NCBI GenBank assembly: GCA_028718845.1
Contig: JAQULA010000098.1
Location: 1-6,582, forward strand
Reading direction: 5' to 3'
Length of the DNA: 6,582 bases
Source of the DNA: Candidatus Omnitrophota bacterium
GTDB taxonomy: Bacteria > Omnitrophota > Gorgyraeia > B26-G9
Part shown: positions 1 to 5,530 of the stretch, piece by piece
Numbering within the stretch: the first letter of the stretch is position 1
Layout of the letters: every line of letters starts with the position of its first letter
The notes under the pieces: model-generated
Databases searched by the model: none
The model's input: the letters and a program-made list of their open reading frames with translations, nothing else
What the model was told of the DNA's origin: nothing
Position numbers and translations under genes: made by a program

Positions 1-1
1 C

Positions 2-445
2 GGAAACCCCGGGGACGCGGCGGTGGGAATCGTGATCCGGGACAAAGAAAGTTGTTTAGAGGAAAATATTTCCCGGTATATCGGGGTGGGAACGAATAAT
101 ATTGCCGAATATACGGCATTGCTGATCGGCCTGGAACGGGTGCTGGCCTTAGGGGCGCAGCGCGTGGTGATTAAGAGTGACAGCGAACTGCTGGTTAAGC
201 AATTACGCGGAGATTATAAAGTCAAAAACGAAAACCTTGCGGTTTTGTTCGCGAAAGCTCTGAATCTGCTGAAACAGTTTTCTTCTTTTTCGATCGAACA
301 TGTGCGCAGAGAGTTTAATAAAGAAGCGGATTGTTTGGCCAAAAAAGCGATAACCGATTATCGGAGAGCAAACCGGATGGTCGCTGCGCCGGGAATTCAT
401 GGCGTAGAGGAAAGTCCGAGCTCCTCAGGGCAACGCAGTGGGTAA
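2..445 (+). CDS. Ribonuclease HI-like protein, 5' end outside the window
   Basis: RNase H-fold nuclease, expected to cut the RNA strand of RNA-DNA hybrids in the cytoplasm. The frame is open to the window edge and its first residues (GNPGDAAVGIVI) match the first strand after the usual DG-A-x-x-GNPG motif, so the true start and the first catalytic Asp lie upstream; the GTG at 23 is not the start. Visible active-site residues are Glu in NNIAEY (codon 107-109), Asp in KSDSELL (179-181) and Asp in NKEADCLA (329-331), preceded by the typical H-V-R-R-E-x-N stretch. The short segment between the second and third motifs (QLRGDYKVKN) lacks the basic protrusion of E. coli RnhA, resembling the shorter archaeal/Bacillus-type RNase HI. 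After KKAITDY the frame enters rnpB, and the last 27 residues are encoded inside that RNA gene. The domain call is strong; the role of the tail is unknown. Confidence 0.88.
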   Translation, partial: GNPGDAAVGIVIRDKESCLEENISRYIGVGTNNIAEYTALLIGLERVLALGAQRVVIKSDSELLVKQLRGDYKVKNENLAVLFAKALNLLKQFSSFSIEHVRREFNKEADCLAKKAITDYRRANRMVAAPGIHGVEESPSSSGQRSG

Positions 446-689
446 CGCCCACCCTCGCTACGTGCGGGCGGATTAGAGCAACAGTGACGATTCTGCGGCG
501 TGTTGATTGCGCCGGAGAGTGAAACGCGGCAATCTCTGCGTGGAGCAAGACCGAATAGGAGGAGGGTGGCCCGCCTGTTATTCCTCGGGTTAGGTCGCAT
601 AGACTCTGTAGAGTAATTTACAGGGCAAGATGAATGACCGTCACCCCGTGTAAGCGGGGAACAGAACTCGGCTTACAGGTTTGCTCTCC
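363..689 (+). ncRNA. rnpB: RNase P RNA, bacterial type A
   Basis: Catalytic RNA of RNase P, which matures tRNA 5' ends. Conserved region I (GAGGAAAGTCCGAG, 407-420) and region V (ACAGAACTCGGCTTA, 661-675) form P4. P1 is a perfect 12-bp helix (363-374 with 678-689), which sets the ends. P2 pairs 376-382 with 636-642, P3 pairs 386-390 with 401-405, P8 is a hairpin around GGTAACGCC, and P19 pairs 644-648 with 655-659. GGGC at 428-431 can pair with GCCC at 569-572 as P6, the mark of type A. GGAGCAAGACCGAATAGG leads to the L15 region, whose GGTT (588-591) would bind the tRNA CCA end. At about 327 nt it is shorter than E. coli M1 RNA (377 nt), mostly because P13/P14 are absent. Exact ends are inferred from pairing. 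The 5' part overlaps the RNase HI-like reading frame. Confidence 0.96.
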
Positions 690-713
690 ATTTTTAACCG
701 GTAATTCCGGGAT

Positions 714-741
714 ACCTGCCTCAATATGCGGCAGGTTTTTT
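714..741 (+). terminator. Intrinsic terminator of rnpB
   Basis: A perfect 7-bp stem, ACCTGCC (714-720) with GGCAGGT (730-736), has a 9-nt loop and runs directly into a tract of Ts (736-741). It sits 24 nt after the P1 helix closes, where the 3' trailer of an rnpB precursor would end. A small CCGG-taatt-CCGG hairpin (698-710) lies in the trailer between the two. Confidence 0.85.
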
Positions 742-745
742 GTTG

Positions 746-776
746 AGTCTGTCCGGGGATCGATACCGGACGGGCT
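746..776. repeat. Long imperfect inverted repeat (hairpin)
   Basis: Arms 746-756 and 766-776 pair over 11 positions, two of them G-T pairs, around a 9-nt loop. The core GTCCGG (751-756) / CCGGAC (766-771) is perfect. It follows the rnpB terminator and touches the proposed -35 of the next gene. No T tract follows, so it is not an obvious second terminator. An operator or an RNA structure in read-through transcripts are both possible. Confidence 0.5.
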
Positions 777-804
777 TGCGTTCTAAAATGGACTACAGTA
801 TAAT
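776..804 (+). promoter_or_regulatory. Predicted sigma-70-type promoter of the SGNH gene
   Basis: A perfect TATAAT (799-804) is preceded at 17 bp by a weak -35, TTGCGT (776-781, three of six matches). Transcription would start about seven bases after the -10, that is at or next to the A of the ATG at 811. This predicts an mRNA with little or no leader. A second -10-like TAAAAT lies at 784-789 but has no recognisable -35. Confidence 0.55.
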
Positions 805-810
805 CGTTGC

Positions 811-1938
811 ATGCATAAGAAAAGTGTTGTGGAAAAGACCGGCCTGGTACTTGGCGGGGTGCTGCTGGCACTGCTGCTGCTGGAGATATCCTGCCGTTAC
901 GATGAACGAAAACTTTTTTTTACCGCGAACGTCTATGTCCAGCATGCTAAGCCGCAGCTGCATCGGCAATCGGAAGTCCCCGGTTTGAGTTATGAATTGG
1001 TTCCCGGAGCAGTCACGGAGAATGGTTTTTATCGCATTAATTCCCGCGGTTTGCGGGACCGGGATTATGCGATACCAAAACCGTCCGGAGTCTACCGGAT
1101 CATAGTTCTCGGCGATTCGGTTACGTTTGGAACGGAATATCCGGTTGCGCAAACCTATCCGAAGTTATTGGAGCAGTCGCTGCAGGCGGCTTTGCCTCCG
1201 GGCCGGGTGGAAGTGCTCAATGCCGGAGTGTGCGGTTATAATGCGGTGCAGAAATATATTTTTTTAAAAACTTCCCTGCTGGCGTATCAGCCGGATCTGG
1301 TAGTGTTCCAGTTCTTAAATGATGACTATCGCCGTAATGCCGTAGTTTTTCCCGATAATAAAAACATGCGCAATGAGCGCATGTATGTGGGTTGCGGTGA
1401 ATATTTCGAAAATGAATTTCCGTCGATATCGGGTCTGCCGCCGATAATCGATCGGACATTAATGCGCGGTTCGGCTTTGTATCGATGGGTAAATAAACGC
1501 TGGTATGATCGTGCCAGCACGGTTGATCCGGAACGCTTTCCGCCCGGCGCCTATCGGTTTGCCGCGTTCGGGATGAATGATGCCATGGCAGTCAATAAAC
1601 GGGTTTTTGAAAAGATTTCGCGCTTATCTGCCCGGTATGGATTCGATGTTGTTCTTTTGCTGGTTCCGGAATTGAGCAATGATGATAGCATGGACCCATG
1701 GATCAGGGATGAATGTCCTCAGCTTTTTGGTTTTGGAATGATCGACCTGTTCAGTGTTTTGCGTAACCGGGGAGTTGATCTGGCCGGCTTACGGATCATC
1801 CCGGAAGGCCGCTGCCATTTTAATCGGAGCGGGCACGTGCTGACTGCGCAGGTCTTGTTTGATTGGGTGAAAGATCATCGCGGCGAAAGAAAAAATTTGG
1901 TTTTGGAGCCGGGCAAACTTCGCGATGAAAATTTATGA
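811..1938 (+). CDS. Membrane-anchored SGNH/GDSL-family hydrolase-like protein (375 aa)
   Basis: Predicted SGNH-fold protein; relatives are esterases or O-acyl transfer/removal enzymes acting on glycans or lipids. A single hydrophobic segment (about residues 11-26) after a short basic N terminus should hold it in the inner membrane with the domain outside. Block I is VLGDSVTFG, with nucleophile Ser103. Block II is NAGVCGYN (oxyanion Gly139 or nearby), block III FLNDD (Asn170), and block V CHFNRSGH (His336). An N-S-R-G-L-R-D motif (77-83) before the domain is common in this family. The Asp expected three residues before His336 is Gly333, with Glu332 next to it. No Shine-Dalgarno sequence precedes the ATG; a TATAAT box does. 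It lies alone between the rnpB terminator and the efflux promoter, so context gives no substrate. The family call is firm, the reaction unknown. Confidence 0.85.
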   Translation: MHKKSVVEKTGLVLGGVLLALLLLEISCRYDERKLFFTANVYVQHAKPQLHRQSEVPGLSYELVPGAVTENGFYRINSRGLRDRDYAIPKPSGVYRIIVLGDSVTFGTEYPVAQTYPKLLEQSLQAALPPGRVEVLNAGVCGYNAVQKYIFLKTSLLAYQPDLVVFQFLNDDYRRNAVVFPDNKNMRNERMYVGCGEYFENEFPSISGLPPIIDRTLMRGSALYRWVNKRWYDRASTVDPERFPPGAYRFAAFGMNDAMAVNKRVFEKISRLSARYGFDVVLLLVPELSNDDSMDPWIRDECPQLFGFGMIDLFSVLRNRGVDLAGLRIIPEGRCHFNRSGHVLTAQVLFDWVKDHRGERKNLVLEPGKLRDENL

Positions 1939-1946
1939 TTTTTTTA

Positions 1947-1976
1947 TTGACTTAACCTTCGATAATACAATATAAT
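1947..1976 (+). promoter_or_regulatory. Predicted sigma-70-type promoter of the efflux operon
   Basis: TTGACT (1947-1952, five of six matches) and TATAAT (1971-1976, perfect) are 18 bp apart in an AT-rich stretch just after the stop codon of the SGNH gene. A start point near 1983 gives a leader of about 55 nt before the channel gene. Confidence 0.75.
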
Positions 1977-1978
1977 AA

Positions 1979-1991
1979 GTCTAAAGTAGAC
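1979..1991. repeat. Short palindrome over the predicted transcription start
   Basis: GTCTA (1979-1983), AAG, TAGAC (1987-1991) form a perfect inverted repeat immediately after the -10 box and across the expected start point. A repressor bound here would block initiation, as is common for efflux operons, but no regulator gene is in the window. At 5 bp per arm it could be chance. Confidence 0.4.
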
Positions 1992-2020
1992 GAATAAGGA
2001 TAGCAATAGCTTTGTTAGCA

Positions 2021-2026
2021 AAAGGA
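2021..2026 (+). promoter_or_regulatory. Ribosome binding site that selects the ATG at 2037
   Basis: AAAGGA ends 10 nt before the ATG at 2037 but only 1 nt before the in-frame TTG at 2028, so the ATG is the sensible start. The site lies inside a possible hairpin closed by GCAAT (2003-2007) and ATTGC (2027-2031). Confidence 0.6.
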
Positions 2027-2036
2027 ATTGCGTACA

Positions 2037-4172
2037 ATGCCTGATAGATGGTTTAAAAAATTCCTTCTTTGGGGAATCGTTTGTGGAAGTGCGGTATGGT
2101 TTTCCTCGTCGATAGGGTATGCTCAGGAAGCGGCGCAGCTGCGCAGTTTTAACCTCGATAAATCCGACCAGAGTTTTCTGATAAACATTGAACATTCCAA
2201 ATCTCCTGCGGATGTGGATATCCAGTCCATCGAACAGCCGCGTCGGCTGATCATTACGATTACCGGGGCGCGGGTTACATTCAAGCCGTATGAAAATATC
2301 CCCATCGAAATCCCGATCAATGATAGCGGGATCCGCAGAATTGTCGTTGAAGAAAGAAAAGGGTATGGGGCGGTTCCGACCCGGTCTGTTGTGGTCAGCG
2401 TGGAAATGACCCAGCCGTACACTTATTCGGTCGATTCCCAATGGAGCGGGCAATATCTGCAGGTACGGATCACTCCCCAGTCTGAAGCGGAGCGGCAGTT
2501 GGTTCTGTCCGAACGGGAAACCGATATGGGCCCGTCTCCCAAAATAACCAAGATCAAACAGTTTAAAGATGCCGAGATCAGCGAGGCTAAAGAACATTTT
2601 GATTCTTTTACTCAGCAAAAAAGAATCGAATTGATCCGCAAGGAAAGTCAGTCGCGCTTGACCCAGGTCCGCAGTGATGCCCAAGAACGTATGGATTCCG
2701 GCAAAACCCTGGAAGCGGCCTATAAAAAATTAAAAGCGGAAACCGAAGTTAGTGCTCTCCAGACCGCTTCCTCGCAAATTCCGGAAACGCGTCTCTATAC
2801 CGATATTACCGTGCCTTCACAGGCCAAGCCGATGCTTCGCCGCGCATTGCCGACCACCAATATTGTGCGGATCGAGGATTGCATAAACACGGCGTTATCG
2901 CATTATCTGCCGGTTCAAATCGCCCAGGAACAGATGCAATTGGCACAACTCCGGGTCCGGGAAGCGCGCCGGGCTTTTTATCCCGGACTGCTGGCGGAAT
3001 GGAATGAGATTGACGGAGACACGGTCAGCGAGCCGTATCGCGGACGGTCATATGCCGTACAGGCGGAACAGCCTTTCTTTACCGGCGGTAAACTTATCGC
3101 CACCTTGCGCAAAGAACAATTGGGTGAAGTTATTGCCCGGGGAAATCTTGACCGGATAAAACAGGACATGATTGTTCAGGTCACCAAGGCTTATTATGAA
3201 CTGGTGTTCGCCAAAAATTCACTTGACGGTATGTTCCGGCTGAAAGAAAGCGAGGCGCGCTGGCTTAAACAGGTTGAACAGGAAATCGCCGTTCAAGCCG
3301 CCACGACGACCGAATTACTGGCCGCGCAATCCACCTATAATCAGGTTTGTTACCAGGTGGCTTATTCCGAACAGTCGTATGCGAAAGCCCGGTTGGAATT
3401 GGAAAAAGCAATGTATACGGAAAATATCAACGTCGACATGGTCAATACCCATTTGCAGCGGAAAAATCTTGATATTACTCTGGCGGAATGTCTGGAGCTG
3501 GCGTTTCAAAACCGGGTTGAACTTAAAGTGCTCGATAATACTATTAAAGCGGCAAAATTCACGCAGGATATTATCAGAAGCGAAGAAATGCCGAATGTCT
3601 CGATGGTCGGGACTTACGGCCGCAGCGGAGAAGCTTTTAGCGAACGTGACCTTAATTTAGCCACCGAATGGTCGCTCATGGGAAAAGTTAAATGGTTCCT
3701 GGGCGGAAATTCCATCGAATCGTATTATAAAAAAGAAAAGATAAGCCCCTATAAAGTGGTCAAGACCGATACGAATGTGGATACGCAGACATTAAACGCG
3801 AAGTTTGCCTTTTGGGATAATTTAGCTCATTTTACCAAACAGAAGGAAGCGCAAATATCACGTACGCAGGCATTGAAAGACCTGGAGGAAATGAAAAACA
3901 AGATCCGTCAGGAAACGGAAGAAGCTTATTTTTCGTTTAAAAAGTATAAAACACAATTAGCCCTGGCGATTAATGAAATCGGATATCGTCGCAAACAGCT
4001 GGAAATCGTTAAGACCAAGCGATTGATTAATGACGGTACCGTTCCGGATATAATGGATGCGGAATTACAGCTGGAACAGGCGAATGCGCATTTGCAGGAA
4101 GCGCTTGCCGGAGTGAATGTGTCGATTGTTACTTTAAACCGTGCGGTTGGGGTAATTAATTATTTTCAATAA
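2037..4172 (+). CDS. AMIN domain-TolC fusion, outer-membrane efflux channel (711 aa)
   Basis: Outer-membrane channel of a tripartite exporter. Residues 1-29 form a Sec signal peptide (basic KK, hydrophobic core, cleavage likely after GYA). Residues about 35-147 look like an AMIN domain: beta-rich, with QSIEQPRRLIITITGA, then IRRIVVEERKG, then VVVSVEM and a closing YLQVRITP strand. AMIN domains are known from AmiC and type IV pilus secretins, where they target peptidoglycan or septal/polar sites. Residues about 150-250 are charged, Ala/Glu/Lys-rich and probably helical. The TolC/OEP part has two repeats, from about 275 (RIEDCINTALSHYLPVQIA) and 477 (NLDITLAECLELAFQNRVEL), each with long helices; repeat one has AFYPGLLAEW and the common QPFFTGGKL. 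It heads the operon, with the adaptor and pump behind it. At 711 aa it is far longer than usual TolC proteins (about 450-500) because of the N-terminal extension. TolC assignment is strong, AMIN good. Confidence 0.88.
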   Translation: MPDRWFKKFLLWGIVCGSAVWFSSSIGYAQEAAQLRSFNLDKSDQSFLINIEHSKSPADVDIQSIEQPRRLIITITGARVTFKPYENIPIEIPINDSGIRRIVVEERKGYGAVPTRSVVVSVEMTQPYTYSVDSQWSGQYLQVRITPQSEAERQLVLSERETDMGPSPKITKIKQFKDAEISEAKEHFDSFTQQKRIELIRKESQSRLTQVRSDAQERMDSGKTLEAAYKKLKAETEVSALQTASSQIPETRLYTDITVPSQAKPMLRRALPTTNIVRIEDCINTALSHYLPVQIAQEQMQLAQLRVREARRAFYPGLLAEWNEIDGDTVSEPYRGRSYAVQAEQPFFTGGKLIATLRKEQLGEVIARGNLDRIKQDMIVQVTKAYYELVFAKNSLDGMFRLKESEARWLKQVEQEIAVQAATTTELLAAQSTYNQVCYQVAYSEQSYAKARLELEKAMYTENINVDMVNTHLQRKNLDITLAECLELAFQNRVELKVLDNTIKAAKFTQDIIRSEEMPNVSMVGTYGRSGEAFSERDLNLATEWSLMGKVKWFLGGNSIESYYKKEKISPYKVVKTDTNVDTQTLNAKFAFWDNLAHFTKQKEAQISRTQALKDLEEMKNKIRQETEEAYFSFKKYKTQLALAINEIGYRRKQLEIVKTKRLINDGTVPDIMDAELQLEQANAHLQEALAGVNVSIVTLNRAVGVINYFQ

Positions 4173-4183
4173 TAAAACCGTGA

Positions 4184-4198
4184 CGCGCGGCATGCGCG
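4184..4198 (+). repeat. GC-rich intercistronic hairpin
   Basis: CGCGC (4184-4188) and GCGCG (4194-4198) pair around the loop GGCAT, 12 nt after the channel stop codon. No T tract follows, so it is not an intrinsic terminator. It could stabilise the 3' end of the channel message or tune the ratio of channel to adaptor. The gap from 4173 to 4244 holds nothing else beyond an 18-codon frame and the adaptor ribosome binding site. Confidence 0.4.
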
Positions 4199-4231
4199 GA
4201 AAGCCGGGAAACGGGCAAATAATGCGTGATT

Positions 4232-4237
4232 GGGAGG
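4232..4237 (+). promoter_or_regulatory. Strong ribosome binding site of the adaptor gene
   Basis: GGGAGG lies 7 nt before the ATG at 4245 and decides for that start over the in-frame TTG at 4230, which overlaps the site itself. Confidence 0.8.
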
Positions 4238-4244
4238 CGGTTCG

Positions 4245-5432
4245 ATGAAAAAATCCATATTTATAGTGATCGGTATCATGATTATCATTATCGGCGTCGG
4301 CTGGTGGGGAGTTAAAAAAGGCGGCTGGCTTAAAGAAAAAAACGGCGCGAGCCCGAACGCGGAAATGATTACGCGCGAGATGAATTTGGAAAAGAGCCCG
4401 GAAAAAGAAAAAGCTCCGATCAAGCGCGGATTGTCGATTAAAGTATATAAAGTCGCGCGCGGGCAGTTTGAGGATTTGCTGCCGACGATGGGGTCGATCA
4501 AAGGGCTGGTGACGCGGAAGCTTAACTTTGAAGTCCAGGGATTGGTGGAGGAGGTTAATTATCGCCAGGGGGACATGATCAAAAAGGATTCGGTCGTGGC
4601 CCGGCTGAGACAGATTGAATCACAGCTCAAGATCGATTATAACAAGGCAAAACTTAAATCGGCCATGGTGGGGCAGGCGCAGCTGGAAAAGAAAGTCAAA
4701 ATGCATCAGGAACTTTATAATATCGGCGCGATAAATAGATTGAAACTGGCGGAGGTCGAAGCGGAAGCCGCTAACGCCAAACACCAGGTGGAACAAACCC
4801 AGGTCGAAATTAAATCCGCGGAGGAAGAACTGAGAAAAACGGAATTGCGCGCCCCGAATGATTGTATTTTGAGCGAACGTAATATTGAAGTGGGCGAATT
4901 GGTAACCCCGTACAACCCCAAAGCCATGGCGGTGGTCGAAATAGACAACGTGTACGCGGAAGTCGGTGTGGTTGAACGCGATGTTACCAAAATCAAGATC
5001 GGGCAGTTGACCCGGGTGTATGTCGACGCTTATCCGGATTTGCCTTTCGAAGGCATGGTCAATAATATTTACCCGTCGCTTTCGGATAAAACCCGTACGC
5101 TGCCGGTGGAAGTAATTCTTGAAAATAAAAATCATTTCCTTATGCCGGGGATGTTCGCCCGCGCGGATATCGTTTTATTCGAAAAACCGGGTGTGATCAG
5201 TATCCCCCGGATTTCCATGAAAAAAATGGAAGAGACCTCGCTGGTCTATGTCATCGACGAGGCAACCAATACGGCACAGGAACGGTTGGTTGAAACCGGC
5301 TATGAATCAACCGATTATGTGGAAATAGTCCGCGGCTTGAAAGAAGGCGATTTAGTGGCGATTTCCAATACCGATCAGCTGACGTCCGGAACACCGGTGC
5401 AGATTACGGAAATTCAAGTGCGGGAAATGTAA
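4245..5432 (+). CDS. RND efflux periplasmic adaptor (membrane fusion protein), 395 aa
   Basis: Links the inner-membrane pump to the outer-membrane channel. Residues 4-19 or so (IFIVIGIMIIIIGVGWW, after MKKS) are an uncleaved membrane anchor; there is no lipobox cysteine, so it is not an AcrA-type lipoprotein. A charged linker (about 25-65) follows. The first lipoyl half is GLVEEVNYRQGDMIKKDSVV. A coiled-coil alpha-hairpin comes next, rich in Lys, Glu and Gln (AEVEAEAANAKHQVEQTQVE and flanks). The second lipoyl half starts at LRAPNDCILSERNIEVGELV. The beta-barrel (YAEVGVVERDVTKIKIGQ through LMPGMFARADIVL) and a membrane-proximal domain ending near the C terminus complete the usual order. The length is typical of the family. 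It sits between channel and pump genes, in the same operon, with a strong ribosome binding site. The family call is firm; the exported substrate cannot be read from the sequence. Confidence 0.93.
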   Translation: MKKSIFIVIGIMIIIIGVGWWGVKKGGWLKEKNGASPNAEMITREMNLEKSPEKEKAPIKRGLSIKVYKVARGQFEDLLPTMGSIKGLVTRKLNFEVQGLVEEVNYRQGDMIKKDSVVARLRQIESQLKIDYNKAKLKSAMVGQAQLEKKVKMHQELYNIGAINRLKLAEVEAEAANAKHQVEQTQVEIKSAEEELRKTELRAPNDCILSERNIEVGELVTPYNPKAMAVVEIDNVYAEVGVVERDVTKIKIGQLTRVYVDAYPDLPFEGMVNNIYPSLSDKTRTLPVEVILENKNHFLMPGMFARADIVLFEKPGVISIPRISMKKMEETSLVYVIDEATNTAQERLVETGYESTDYVEIVRGLKEGDLVAISNTDQLTSGTPVQITEIQVREM

Positions 5433-5530
5433 TGCGATTGTTGTTTACAACTACCAGAAGTGCAAAAACGGATACACCGCATGGTTTGTCGCCGCATGGC
5501 GTTGCCGGTATCCTGAGGATCGAAGCATGA
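5432..5530 (+). CDS. Possible coupled small ORF (32 aa) between adaptor and pump
   Basis: A 32-codon frame fills the gap between adaptor and pump exactly: its ATG overlaps the adaptor stop (TAATG at 5430-5434) and its TGA overlaps the pump start (ATGA at 5527-5530). The product would begin MRLLFTTTRSAKTD and contains a small repeat PHG-LS-PHG, encoded by two copies of CCGCATGG (5477-5484, 5492-5499). It has no ribosome binding site of its own, no membrane segment and no recognisable domain. Its translation, by re-initiation after the adaptor, could couple adaptor and pump synthesis whether or not the peptide matters. The pump has its own good site at 5515-5519, so this frame may equally be chance. 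Confidence 0.35.
   Translation: MRLLFTTTRSAKTDTPHGLSPHGVAGILRIEA
5515..5519 (+). promoter_or_regulatory. Ribosome binding site of the RND pump gene
   Basis: GAGGA lies 7 nt before the ATG at 5527, an ideal distance, and supports that start. Confidence 0.75.

Noticed and set aside
331..600. Several small open frames on both strands across 315-600
   Set aside because: They lie within the structured, conserved RNase P RNA and carry no protein features.
2028..2036. TTG at 2028 as start of the channel gene
   Set aside because: Only one base separates it from AAAGGA, while the ATG at 2037 has a workable 10-nt spacing and gives a good signal peptide.
1944..2684. Long minus-strand open frame (246 codons) opposite the efflux promoter and channel N terminus
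   Set aside because: It covers the promoter and the signal peptide/AMIN coding region, shows no domain or ribosome site, and its sequence is what the antisense of the channel gene gives.
3274..3660. Plus-strand frame of 128 codons inside the channel gene
   Set aside because: Overlaps the TolC part in another frame, rich in Arg, Lys, Trp and Pro, with no domain; a frame shadow.
4230..4244. TTG at 4230 as start of the adaptor gene
   Set aside because: It overlaps the GGGAGG ribosome site; the ATG at 4245 is ideally placed.
4620..5135. Minus-strand frame of 171 codons inside the adaptor gene
   Set aside because: Low-complexity Phe/His/Arg-rich translation typical of antisense to a Lys/Glu-rich coiled coil; the sense frame is a clear adaptor.
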